Below are positions 42,497 to 50,773 of a stretch of DNA of 64,000 nucleotides, piece by piece (the first letter of the stretch is position 1; every line of letters starts with the position of its first letter). The position numbers and the translations under genes are program-made. The notes under the pieces are model-generated. The model did not search any database. It saw only the letters and a program-made list of their open reading frames with translations, and was not told the DNA's origin. The stretch is from assembly GCF_029632765.1 (NCBI RefSeq), contig NZ_CP121247.1:1178001-1242000 (forward strand), given 5' to 3'. The DNA comes from Arcanobacterium wilhelmae. Its GTDB lineage: Bacteria; Actinomycetota; Actinomycetes; Actinomycetales; Actinomycetaceae.

Positions 42497-43468
42497 TCAC
42501 GGCCGGTCGGAGTTATTCCCCGACGGCTGGCCGCCCTGCTGGTTTCGCTCCGCCTCCTGGCGCGCACGCTCGGCCTCTTGGCGGGCGCGTTCGACTTCCT
42601 GGCGGGCACGCTCGGCGTCGAGGCGGGCTTGCTGCTCCGCTTCGGCCTGCTGGCGGCGCTGCTCTTCCTCGAGCCGGCGGCGCTCGTCCTCGGCGCGTTG
42701 TTGCTCGGCCTGGGCGCGCTCGACGTCGTCCACAGTCTTCTCGAGATCGCCCAACTGCTGGTTCAGCTGGTCGATCGAGGTGCGAATCGTAGCGGCGCGG
42801 TCGGTGAGCGCCTTTGCATCGTCGCGGGTTTTCGCAGAAGTCGACGTATCGAGTTTTCCGCTCTCCTCGTATGTTTTCTTCAGGGCATCGTAGGCGGTGC
42901 GGATCGTCTCGATCGTGAGGTATTCGGGTGTGGCTTCCACACGGTTCAGTTGGACTTGGGCGCGCCCGCGCATCACCGGCAGGCCGGTTTTCATCGACGT
43001 CATTTCACGTTGCGCCTTGGAGACAATGCGCGCAGTTTCGAGATCTCTGATTCGATCGTCGATTTTGGCGATCTGTTCGTCGATCACGTTCACCTGGCGT
43101 TCGACCTCTGCGTTGTGGTTGGTGAGCCTGGAGAGCTGCTCGGTGGTATTGCAGGTGGGTTCGACAAGGCGCGTACGCAGGATCGCGTTTTTTGCGTTCG
43201 TGAGGTCCGCGATAATCGGGAGCGCCGAGGCGCCCAGATCCTGCTCGCTTGCTTTCTTCAGTGCGGCGTCCGCGTTGGCAACGGCTTGGGTAACGGTGTC
43301 TTTTCCCGTTTCGGCGGCGGAAAGCTGCGCGGAGCATTCGCGGGCGAACTTGCCGGCGTCGGAATAGTAATAGGCGGCACCCGTCCCGCCGACGACGGTG
43401 ACGAGGAGCAGCGTTGCAGCGATTGTTTTCGCTCGCGACCTGCGTGGCTCTTGTGCTGGCTGCGTCAC
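42497..43468 (-). CDS. Membrane-anchored coiled-coil protein
   Basis: 323 residues from a GTG at 43468 (GAAAGGGG upstream); the in-frame ATG at 43540 would add a non-native stretch. A basic N-terminus and one helix (about 15-35) anchor it. The rest is nearly all coiled coil. The last 70 residues are a Glu/Gln/Arg heptad run with tandem RARQEAE repeats, ending in a Gln/Gly/Ser tail. The helix and coil suggest an exported envelope protein. No named family. Confidence 0.7.
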   Translation of the reverse strand: MTQPAQEPRRSRAKTIAATLLLVTVVGGTGAAYYYSDAGKFARECSAQLSAAETGKDTVTQAVANADAALKKASEQDLGASALPIIADLTNAKNAILRTRLVEPTCNTTEQLSRLTNHNAEVERQVNVIDEQIAKIDDRIRDLETARIVSKAQREMTSMKTGLPVMRGRAQVQLNRVEATPEYLTIETIRTAYDALKKTYEESGKLDTSTSAKTRDDAKALTDRAATIRTSIDQLNQQLGDLEKTVDDVERAQAEQQRAEDERRRLEEEQRRQQAEAEQQARLDAERARQEVERARQEAERARQEAERNQQGGQPSGNNSDRP

Positions 43469-43604
43469 TTCGGCCCCTTTCTCGTGGATTGTTTCCCAGT
43501 CTAGTGTGCATATTCGACCCGGGGGCGAACGAGTGGGCATAAATCACAGGGAGGCTTTCGCTGCGATTCCTCCCCGAATACCTCGCTTCGGTAGTCAAAG
43601 AGCG

Positions 43605-43641
43605 AAACCCCGGAACCTCAATCGTTGAGATTCCGGGGTTT
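43605..43641. terminator. Terminator beyond tRNA-Met
   Basis: A stem AACCCCGGAA...TTCCGGGGTT with an inner CTCAA/TTGAG stem, 5 nt from the tRNA-Met 3' end on minus. T-run on both strands. Confidence 0.8.
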
Positions 43642-43645
43642 TGTG

Positions 43646-43719
43646 TGCCCCCACCAGGACTTGAACCCGGGACCAAAGAATTATGAGTTCCCTGCTCTAA
43701 CCATCTGAGCTATGGGGGC
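43646..43719 (-). tRNA. tRNA-Met (elongator, anticodon CAT)
   Basis: A 74-nt cloverleaf on minus. Acceptor GCCCCCA/TGGGGGC, D-arm GCTCAGATGGTTAGAGC, anticodon loop CTCATAA (anticodon CAT), T-loop GGTTCAAGTCC. CTCATAA is the loop seen in elongator Met; tRNA-Ile2 with modified CAT is less likely. Confidence 0.9.
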
Positions 43720-43877
43720 GCGGGTGCGATTTTACCCGATTTGCACATTTTTCCCCATTCGGGGCGCGACGCCGGAGCACGGTTCACGGTCGCACCTACC
43801 CGTTTGGCGTGCAGGGCGACGTCGGTGCCGGCAGGCGCTCGCCGACGTCGGCGCGATGTGCGCACCGACGTCGGCGA
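43720..43877. other. Intergenic region with GACGTC palindromes
   Basis: 158 bp between tRNA-Met and dnaG, no gene. GACGTCGG or GACGCCGG occurs four times (near 43769, 43819, 43851, 43867), some within longer CCGACGTCGG palindromes. It may form overlapping hairpins after dnaG. Confidence 0.5.
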
Positions 43878-45836
43878 CTAGCTCTCCTCCACAAAAATAC
43901 GGCGCTGTGCCTCGAGTTCCATCAGCCGGTTGAACAGCGCCTCCTGTTCGGGCGAGTTCGGCTCAGTGCGTTGCATTTGGGAGCGCACGTCTGCGATCTG
44001 GCGGGTAATGCCTGCACGAATCAGGCTCATCATGATTCCGCGCACGTACGGCCACGGGTTCGAAACGTCCGCCTGGGCGAGCGGTTCCACGGCGAGTTGG
44101 ACGATCGCGCGGCGGACGATGTCGTCTGATTCTTCTGCAACTTTCTCCACAAACCAGCCAGCGGCGCGGTTTTCCGCATCCGAGGCACTCGCTCCCGCCT
44201 CCACGAGAGAATCCGCATATTTCTTCGCCTCGATCGGGCCGCCTGCCGCCCGGATCGCATCGAAAATCGCGCGATGAACCGGTACCTGGAACGACGCGGC
44301 AGGTAACTGGCCGGCATTAGCCGCTACCGCCATGACCGGCAGCTGCACGATCACCTCGAGTGCTTCACGTTCGACCCGCTCGATCGGATCGCGAATCGTT
44401 CGGCGATCCGCGAGCACGGGCGCATTGGGGCGCTCCTCCGCCTCAGCAGGAAGCTGCGGGATCTGCGTGTGGTGGCGAGCAGCGTCGTGAACTGCTCCAC
44501 GAACCACGTGTTCCTCCATGCCGAGCCAGCCGGCGAGCTGACGCACGTATTCGCCGCGCAGTACCCGATCACGGATCGAGTTGAGAATCGGGGCGGCGGC
44601 GCGTAGGCCCGCAGCCCGCCCCTCCGCGGTACCGAGCGGAAACTCGCGGAGCACCGAGCGGATCACGAACGCGAACAGCGGCTCACGCTCTTTGACGAGC
44701 TGGCGCACTGCTTCATCGCCATACTTCAGGCGCAGATCGCACGGATCGAGCCCTCCCGGAGAAACTGCCACGAATGTTTGCGCCGCGAAGTTCTGATCCT
44801 CGCGGAACGCGCGCATCGCGGCCTTCTGGCCTGCACTATCGCCGTCAAAGGTGAAGATCACCTCTCCCCCGTACGCGCGGCCGCTGGAGAGGATCACACC
44901 CGCCGCCGGATTCGCGCTATCGCCCATCAGGCGCCGCACGATCTTCACGTGCTCGTTACCGAAGGCCGTGCCACACGTGGCGACCGCGTTCGGCACGCCG
45001 GCGAGGTGGGCGGCCATCACATCCGTGTAGCCTTCGACCACCACGATCTGGCGCTCTTTCGAGATCGACTTTTTCGCCAGATCCAGCCCATAGAGCACCT
45101 GCGACTTCTTATAAATCATGGTTTCGGGTGTGTTCAGATACTTGGGCCCGCCGTCATCGTCGGAAAGCTTGCGCGCGCCGAAGCCGATCGGATCGCCCGT
45201 AACGGAACGAATCGGCCACATCACGCGCCCGCGGAAGCGGTCGTACATGCCGCGTGTACCTTGCGTCGCCAGGCCGGAGGCCGCGATCTCCTTCTCCGTG
45301 AAACCGCGCTTGCGCAGCTGGGTGAGCAGGGCGTCCCACGAGTTGGGCGAATAGCCCACGCGGAAATGCGCGATCGCTTCGGCGTCGAAGTTGCGGCCGG
45401 CGAGCATGTCGCGCGCCGGCGCCGCCTCCGGGGTGGAGAGCTGGGAGACGTAAAACTCTTCAGCAACGCGGTGGGCATCGATCAGGCGGGCACGCGTGAC
45501 CTCGCTCGGTCCACGTTTCTCGCCACGGCTCTCGTCGTATTCGAGCTCCACGCCAACTTTGCGCGCGAGAAACTCCACGGCCTCCACGAACGAAACGTGC
45601 TCGATCTTCTCCACGAACGCGATCGCATCACCGCTCTCGCCACAGCCGAAACAGTGGAAAAACCCCATTTGCGGGCGCACGTTGAACGACGGCGTTTTCT
45701 CATCGTGGAACGGGCACAGCCCCTTCATCGAGCCCACACCGGCAGGTTTAAGCGCCACGTATTCGCCAATGAGTTCCTCAATATGAACCCTGCTCCGTAC
45801 CTCTTCGAGCGACTGCGCCTTAATCAACCCTGCCAT
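43878..45836 (-). CDS. dnaG: DNA primase
   Basis: 652 residues from the ATG at 45836 (MAGLIKAQSLEEVR); an ATG three codons earlier is also possible. The CHC2 zinc motif is C41-P-F-H44 ... C62-F-G-C65. The TOPRIM core has VVVEGYTDVMAAH and FTFDGDSAGQKAA. Between these, about 15 residues (VILSSGRAYGGEVI) separate the two halves, longer than in many DnaG proteins. It makes RNA primers with DnaB. It is downstream of dgt (same strand, 74 bp gap). Confidence 0.96.
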   Translation of the reverse strand: MAGLIKAQSLEEVRSRVHIEELIGEYVALKPAGVGSMKGLCPFHDEKTPSFNVRPQMGFFHCFGCGESGDAIAFVEKIEHVSFVEAVEFLARKVGVELEYDESRGEKRGPSEVTRARLIDAHRVAEEFYVSQLSTPEAAPARDMLAGRNFDAEAIAHFRVGYSPNSWDALLTQLRKRGFTEKEIAASGLATQGTRGMYDRFRGRVMWPIRSVTGDPIGFGARKLSDDDGGPKYLNTPETMIYKKSQVLYGLDLAKKSISKERQIVVVEGYTDVMAAHLAGVPNAVATCGTAFGNEHVKIVRRLMGDSANPAAGVILSSGRAYGGEVIFTFDGDSAGQKAAMRAFREDQNFAAQTFVAVSPGGLDPCDLRLKYGDEAVRQLVKEREPLFAFVIRSVLREFPLGTAEGRAAGLRAAAPILNSIRDRVLRGEYVRQLAGWLGMEEHVVRGAVHDAARHHTQIPQLPAEAEERPNAPVLADRRTIRDPIERVEREALEVIVQLPVMAVAANAGQLPAASFQVPVHRAIFDAIRAAGGPIEAKKYADSLVEAGASASDAENRAAGWFVEKVAEESDDIVRRAIVQLAVEPLAQADVSNPWPYVRGIMMSLIRAGITRQIADVRSQMQRTEPNSPEQEALFNRLMELEAQRRIFVEES

Positions 45837-45910
45837 GGCCACCATTCTAGCGGGCAGGCGTTGCCGACGCCGGTGCCGAGGTCAGACAGCGCCCGCGTGC
45901 GGGTGCAGCG

Positions 45911-47155
45911 TCAGTTTCGCAAGAATCCCACGAGGGAGGCGTGGTAGGCGCGCGCCGACTGGTCGGTGAGCGAGGCTACCTGGTCGATCACCACGCGCAA
46001 CCGCTCGGCATCGTCTTCCGCACGCTGGTAGGCGTCAAAGAACGGGCGCTCGAGGCGCGCCGGATCCTCGCTGAAGGCGTCCACCAGATCGAAGAGCATG
46101 GTGCGCTGTTCGAAGAAGATCGGCTCGTGCTCGCGCGGGGCCATCACATAGTGAACAGCGATCCCCTTGAGGAAGTAGATTTCAGCAAGAGTTTCGCGCG
46201 GAACCACCACGTTGCCCGCGTAACGGATGAGCGGCATGTAGCCAATCTCGGCGCGCGTGGCATCCGTGACCGCGGAAACGAACCGCCCAATCAGATCCGA
46301 TGTGAGGTCCTTGAGCTGGGCGAGATCGCGCAACGTGTCGTTGAAGGCGCTCGGCCAGCTCTTAAGGGCGAAGAGGCGCTGCGCTGCCGCCGTGAGTTCG
46401 CCTGCGGAGATTTTCGTTCCGTACCAGGCGAGCGTCGATTCGACGACGGCGTCCAGCTCCGCTGCGCCCTTCGCCACGAAATCCTGGGGAACCATCGCAC
46501 GCCGCACGATCGTATCTTCGAGATCGTGCACTGAATACGCAATGTCGTCCGAGAGGTCCATCATTTGTGCCTCGGCGCTCTTGACATTCCCGTGGCCGCC
46601 GTGTGCCCACTCGAATACCGGCACATCATCGGCGTAGGCGCCAAACTTCGGGCTTGCCTGCCCTGCCGGGCCTTCGTGTCGCTTCCACGGGTATTTCACG
46701 GTGGCGTCCAACACGGCTCTGGTGAGGTTCAATCCTGCTGGCGCTCCGGCGTCGTCGAAGCGCTTCGGCTCGAGACGGGTCAAGATGCGCAGGGTTTGCG
46801 CGTTGCCTTCGAAGCCGCCGATTTCGGAGGCGACGACGTCGAGGACTTGCTCGCCGTTGTGCCCGAAGGGTGGGTGGCCGAGGTCGTGCGCGAGGCAGGC
46901 GGTTTCAACCACATCTGGGTCGGCGCCGAAGTTTTTCGCGAACGAGCGCCCCACCTGCGCCACTTCGAGGGAGTGCGTGAGGCGGGTACGGATGAAATCG
47001 TCGGCCTCCGGGCCCAGAACCTGGGTCTTTGCACCTAGGCGGCGCAGTGCTGAGGAGTGGATCAGACGCGCGCGATCGCGTTCAAAATCGCTCCGCCACG
47101 GGCTTTTCGCCGCCTCGGGCACGAATCGGGCTAAATCTTCGGAAGAGTAGTTCAC
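45911..47155 (-). CDS. dgt: Deoxyguanosinetriphosphate triphosphohydrolase-like protein
   Basis: 414 residues. The HD metal-binding residues are in RTRLTHSLEVAQVGR and ACLAHDLGHPPFGHNGE (His-Asp), with DDIAYSVHDLED further on. These enzymes break down dNTPs, often several of them, as hexamers. The order dgt-dnaG is shared with mycobacteria (Rv2344c-Rv2343c, from memory). It is divergent from the GH13-like gene. Confidence 0.93.
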   Translation of the reverse strand: MNYSSEDLARFVPEAAKSPWRSDFERDRARLIHSSALRRLGAKTQVLGPEADDFIRTRLTHSLEVAQVGRSFAKNFGADPDVVETACLAHDLGHPPFGHNGEQVLDVVASEIGGFEGNAQTLRILTRLEPKRFDDAGAPAGLNLTRAVLDATVKYPWKRHEGPAGQASPKFGAYADDVPVFEWAHGGHGNVKSAEAQMMDLSDDIAYSVHDLEDTIVRRAMVPQDFVAKGAAELDAVVESTLAWYGTKISAGELTAAAQRLFALKSWPSAFNDTLRDLAQLKDLTSDLIGRFVSAVTDATRAEIGYMPLIRYAGNVVVPRETLAEIYFLKGIAVHYVMAPREHEPIFFEQRTMLFDLVDAFSEDPARLERPFFDAYQRAEDDAERLRVVIDQVASLTDQSARAYHASLVGFLRN

Positions 47156-47212
47156 GGCTCTACTTTAGCGGCTTGCCGTGCCACAATAGGAAAGGATGAG
47201 GAAAGGCCGGCT

Positions 47213-48172
47213 ATGTCAGCAAGTTACACAGTGATTCACACACGCCCCCGTAACGCTCTCGATCTTCAGCGCAACGTGTGGTTCCGGGCGTCGCATCGTC
47301 AGTTGCACGAGAACCCGGAGGCGTTTATTGAGCGCGGCGCACGTCTAGGAATCAACACGTTGTCGGTGCCGATTGTGGATCTGGATTTGGATCTGGTGAA
47401 GCTTGCACGTATGGCTTACAAGCGCGACATTTTGCTGGTGGGCCGGGTGGACGCGGATTTCCATTCGGATGAGGAGATCCTTGACGCCCTGGAGTATTGG
47501 AAGGCTGTTTCTTCGATCGGTATCGGTTTGGATGCTGGCTATACGACGGAGCCGTCGGCGATGTTTTCGCGGCTTGCGGGCATGGCAACACAGGTAGGAA
47601 TCGACGACGGTTTCCTTTCCGTCGGCTTGATTACCAACGACGGCGGTCCGTTCACTCCCCCTGTGCCGAAGGGTTTCATTCCCGTGGCGCGTCTGCCGTA
47701 CATGAAGGATCCGCTCACGCCGGAGAATATTACGGATTTGTTGCATGAATCGTTCGGGTTTTTTAATGGTTCGGGGATGGTGCCGTCATGGATGATCACG
47801 AATTCGTCGATTAATGCGGCCGCGGGCCGGCTTTCCGACGCCGGTGTGGCGCTGATTTTCTTGGCGTTGCCGGGTATTGCAAACTTTGAGCAGGGCGTGA
47901 TCTCGCGTAGCCCCTCCACCCGCCACACGTTGCGTTTGCGTCAGAGCGCGAACCTTCCGCAGGGCAATCTTGCGGTGGATGATTCACGCGCCGGGCAGGG
48001 CATTGTTTCGTTGTTCAACAAAAACATTGAGGTGATGATCAACTTCGGCTGGGACAATGTGGAGATCCACCGCCAGCGCGTGGTGATGTCCTCGCGCATC
48101 GAGTTGCCGTCTGCCGACGACGAGCAGCACCTCATCCTCCCGCCGGGAGATGTTGTGTGGCTGACGGTGTGA
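47213..48172 (+). CDS. Truncated GH13-like (alpha-glucosidase) protein, catalytic residues missing
   Basis: 319 residues, against about 550-600 for GH13 alpha-glucosidases. Blocks line up with that family: RGARLGINTLSVPI (LDYLKDLGVDAIWLSP), LARMAYKRDILLVGRVD (AEAHRRGLKVIIDFVP), EYWKAVSSIGIGLDAG (FWLDRGVDGFRID), ALIFLALPGIANFEQG (LLLTLPGTPYLYQG) and a C-terminal beta-domain ending LPPGDVVWLTV. The nucleophile position may be Asp107. The region IV NHD motif is N197-S-S, and the region I DxxxNH and acid/base Glu are not found. Likely a non-catalytic paralogue. No homologue with named function recognised. Confidence 0.6.
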   Translation: MSASYTVIHTRPRNALDLQRNVWFRASHRQLHENPEAFIERGARLGINTLSVPIVDLDLDLVKLARMAYKRDILLVGRVDADFHSDEEILDALEYWKAVSSIGIGLDAGYTTEPSAMFSRLAGMATQVGIDDGFLSVGLITNDGGPFTPPVPKGFIPVARLPYMKDPLTPENITDLLHESFGFFNGSGMVPSWMITNSSINAAAGRLSDAGVALIFLALPGIANFEQGVISRSPSTRHTLRLRQSANLPQGNLAVDDSRAGQGIVSLFNKNIEVMINFGWDNVEIHRQRVVMSSRIELPSADDEQHLILPPGDVVWLTV

Positions 48173-48286
48173 GAGGTGAGCTAAGCTTTCTCGCCTCAGT
48201 GCCTCCCCACGGTGAGAACCTCACGGTTCCCTCAAATGCGGGAGGCCAATTTCTTTGCGCTCCGCGAATCGGTGCAACAATCCCCT

Positions 48287-48298
48287 CCCCCCCCCCCC
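48287..48298 (+). repeat. Poly-C tract of 12 upstream of the CAP lipoprotein promoter
   Basis: Twelve consecutive C bases, 28 bp before a likely -35 box. Homopolymers of this length slip during replication and are a common phase-variation switch. Confidence 0.85.
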
Positions 48299-48326
48299 GC
48301 AAAGATTCCCAATATTGTTTCAGTGT

Positions 48327-48355
48327 TTGCTCGGTGTTTTCCCAGTATCGATAAT
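48327..48355 (+). promoter_or_regulatory. Predicted promoter of the CAP lipoprotein gene
   Basis: TTGCTC (48327-48332), 17-bp spacer, GATAAT (48350-48355; 5 of 6 to TATAAT). A start near 48362 gives a leader of about 42 nt with AAAGGATCC before the ATG at 48404. Confidence 0.6.
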
Positions 48356-48403
48356 TGGGGGTGGTAGCGCTTCTCATGCGCTCGATACACTGAAAGGATC
48401 CAC

Positions 48404-50338
48404 ATGTCCCGCTCTTATTTCACTTCACTTTCGTCTGCTCTTGCGGTGGTGGCACTTGCCACTGGCACGCTCGCAGCGTGTTCCACTGACACGTCAACGA
48501 CCGGTTCATCAACGCCAGCTGAGAGCACGTCTGCCCCGGCGCCGGTGGTCACCAGTGAAGCTCCGCCTGCTTCGGCCGAGCCCACCACAAAGGCTTCTGC
48601 GTCCGTGGCTGCGGCTGAGTCTAGTTCTGCTCCGGCTCCGTCTACGTCCAATTCTGCCCCAGCTTCAGTAGGTACGACGACGGCGAACGGCTCGGCTGGC
48701 GCGCAAACTGCTCATGATTTGATGGCTTCTCGTTCGCATTCGGGCCAGGCGTTCTCGCAGGCGATGGCCACTCCGGCTGTGACACAGGGACAGCGCGGTC
48801 GTCATCATGCGGCACCGGCATACCAGGCGGCTCCTGCCCGCCACGTCACGCCCCCGCCCAAGGCAAAGACTGTGGCACCCGCCGCCCACAAGGCCAAGCC
48901 TGCCAAGCCCGCTGTAAAGCCAACGAAGCCCGCCAACCCGAAGGTGAAAGACACCGTAAACAAGGTGACGAAGCCGATTGTGAACAAGGTTTTGACCCTT
49001 TCCGAGGCGAGCGCGAACCTGGATAAGGCGAAGGCCGCCTACGATAAGGCTCTCGCAACCCTCGCCTCCGACCGCGACATGGCCACGAACGCTGTAGCGA
49101 ACCTGACCGCCGCCAAGGAACGCCTGACTCAGGCACAAAAGGACCTTGACGCCCAGGCGAAGGCTCTCGGTAACGACCTTGACGCACTGCGCGCAACCGT
49201 GGCCGAGCAGACGAAGGTTGCCCAGTCTGAGAAGGCGAAGGCCGCCAAGCAGGGCGCGATTGCTGAGGCTGCGAAGCAGCGCACGGACGCCCTCAACGCT
49301 GAACTCCATAAGGTGCTCCACCCGCAGGTGGGTGACGCTTATGCGAAACTTTCGACCAAGCAGAAGTTGGCTGTGATTGCTGACCTGGTGGGTTACATGG
49401 TGAACGATCAGCGTGTCCAGGCTGGCCTGAACCCGCTCCCGATGAACGCTTACCACAACTCGAAGGCAACCGCGTGGTCACAGCACCTTGCTGACACCGG
49501 CGACTTTAACCACGACTTCAATATGATGAACACCGACGCGTGGGGTGGGGAGAATATCGCAGTTATTTACGCACCAAGCCTCGACGATCCATACAAGATT
49601 GCTAATCAACTCTTTGCGGCATGGAAGAAGTCTAACGGCCACTATGCCAACCTCCTGAGCAACGACTACATCGCGCAGTCGGCTGGCCTGAGCACGGTGA
49701 ATGGAAACATTCTCGGCACCTGGCGAGGCTACAGCGAGTTGTCCACCGTGGATAAGGAACCGGGCCTCTACGCCCCGTCGGATGCGGCCGACCGACTCCC
49801 AGGCGACCGTTCCAAGTTGAACAACACCTACACGGGTGTTGATAAGGACGGGAACGTTACTAACGATGGGAAACGCCTCGCACCGACCGATACAGTCAAG
49901 GCTCGAACGGAAGGCGTCCGCTACGAGTCCAAGGTCCCTGCGGGTGTGGACCTTCCGGCGCCAGAAATCGACCAGGCCAAGGCCAGCAAGTTGCGCACCG
50001 ACGTTGAAAACGCCAACGCCGAATGGATGAACGCCAAGGCCGAGCAGACCACAGCGGAAAAGGCCCAGGCCGAAGCAGAAGCAGCCGCGACCAAGGCCAA
50101 GGCCGAGATTGAGACAAAGACTAACTCTCTCGATAAGTCGAAGGTTGAGGCTGCGAAGAAGTCCGTGGACGAGGCCCAGGCGAAGGTGGACGCGGCCAAG
50201 AATACCGTGAAGAACGACGAGGCAAAGGCCGAGAAGGCGAAGGCTGACGTTGATGTGGCGCAGAAGGAAGTGGACCGCGCTATCGAGCGTGAGGCCGCGA
50301 AGAAGGCAGAAGCTCCCAAAACTCCCGCCCAGCCCTAA
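48404..50338 (+). CDS. CAP (SCP-like) domain surface lipoprotein with coiled coils
   Basis: 644 residues. Signal and lipobox TLAAC (Cys26), then a Ser/Ala/Thr/Pro-rich stretch to about 115 and a Lys/Pro-rich part to about 195. Coiled coil 1 covers about 200-305. A CAP domain (about 325-450) has VNDQRVQAGLNPLPMN, WGGENIAV, KKSNGHYANLLSNDY and AQSAGL, the usual CAP/SCP landmarks. Coiled coil 2 covers about 515-635, rich in Ala/Lys/Glu. CAP proteins are secreted and roles vary. The lipid anchor and long stalks put the CAP head far from the membrane. A poly-C tract lies upstream of its promoter. Confidence 0.88.
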   Translation: MSRSYFTSLSSALAVVALATGTLAACSTDTSTTGSSTPAESTSAPAPVVTSEAPPASAEPTTKASASVAAAESSSAPAPSTSNSAPASVGTTTANGSAGAQTAHDLMASRSHSGQAFSQAMATPAVTQGQRGRHHAAPAYQAAPARHVTPPPKAKTVAPAAHKAKPAKPAVKPTKPANPKVKDTVNKVTKPIVNKVLTLSEASANLDKAKAAYDKALATLASDRDMATNAVANLTAAKERLTQAQKDLDAQAKALGNDLDALRATVAEQTKVAQSEKAKAAKQGAIAEAAKQRTDALNAELHKVLHPQVGDAYAKLSTKQKLAVIADLVGYMVNDQRVQAGLNPLPMNAYHNSKATAWSQHLADTGDFNHDFNMMNTDAWGGENIAVIYAPSLDDPYKIANQLFAAWKKSNGHYANLLSNDYIAQSAGLSTVNGNILGTWRGYSELSTVDKEPGLYAPSDAADRLPGDRSKLNNTYTGVDKDGNVTNDGKRLAPTDTVKARTEGVRYESKVPAGVDLPAPEIDQAKASKLRTDVENANAEWMNAKAEQTTAEKAQAEAEAAATKAKAEIETKTNSLDKSKVEAAKKSVDEAQAKVDAAKNTVKNDEAKAEKAKADVDVAQKEVDRAIEREAAKKAEAPKTPAQP

Positions 50339-50380
50339 GCACCCTCAACACACCAAGCACACGCTACACACATAACAAAA

Positions 50381-50420
50381 AGTGCGGGGTTTCGTGGAAA
50401 TATCCACGAAACCCCGCACT
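50381..50420. terminator. Terminator hairpin after the CAP lipoprotein gene
   Basis: A perfect 18-bp stem (AGTGCGGGGTTTCGTGGA and complement) with an AATA loop, 42 nt after the stop. The T-run is on the minus side; on plus it is only a strong hairpin. Confidence 0.8.
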
Positions 50421-50482
50421 CACACGCGCCTAGTGCCAAGAACACACATAACGTTATAGAGTCTTCCGAATAATGCAGCGTG

Positions 50483-50567
50483 GCGGTCGTCCCGCTCGCG
50501 ATGCTCGGCTGACCCGCCTACCCAGCCACGGCTCACAGAGTACGATCAGCCGCCGGAGATTCCAATC
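50483..50567 (+). repeat. 85-bp duplication, left copy
   Basis: Gap-free match (about 85% by eye) to 52019-52103, which spans the end of the DUF4143 gene, the intergenic gap and the last codons of dus. The left copy still reads the dus ending GISGG followed by a stop on minus. Confidence 0.85.
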
Positions 50568-50629
50568 ACCGGCTCTGCCCCTCCCGCTCAGCAACGTCGC
50601 ATGGCAGACGGTGCGACGATCGCTTGAAT

Positions 50630-50727
50630 GTTTGAAATCCGACTGGTAGAACCCGCGAAAAACGACTGATAGATTTCATGTAAAACGACTGATAGAATCT
50701 TTGAAAAACGACTAATAGGAATTTTCG
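50630..50727 (+). repeat. Four-copy 23-bp-period array upstream of the DUF4143 ATPase
   Basis: The motif CGACTGRTAG (variants CGACTGGTAG, CGACTGATAG twice, CGACTAATAG) begins at 50640, 50663, 50686 and 50709, each preceded by an A-run except the first. The last copy is 55 bp from the ATG. An iteron-like regulatory array is the likely meaning. Confidence 0.85.
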
Positions 50728-50773
50728 ATACGATTTTTCCGCGTGATTTCAGTGTTTTTCAAGAGGAGTTCTC

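Larger units (their letters stand above)
50339..50773. other. Gene-free leader of the DUF4143 ATPase
   Basis: Holds a hairpin (50381-50420), the left copy of an 85-bp duplication (50483-50567), a 23-bp-period repeat array (50630-50727) and an AT-rich zone. No supported gene. Confidence 0.7.

Noticed and set aside
50630..50727. CRISPR-like short repeats
   Set aside because: The units are only about 10 bp conserved with 13-bp variable gaps, and no cas genes are present; better read as a regulatory array.
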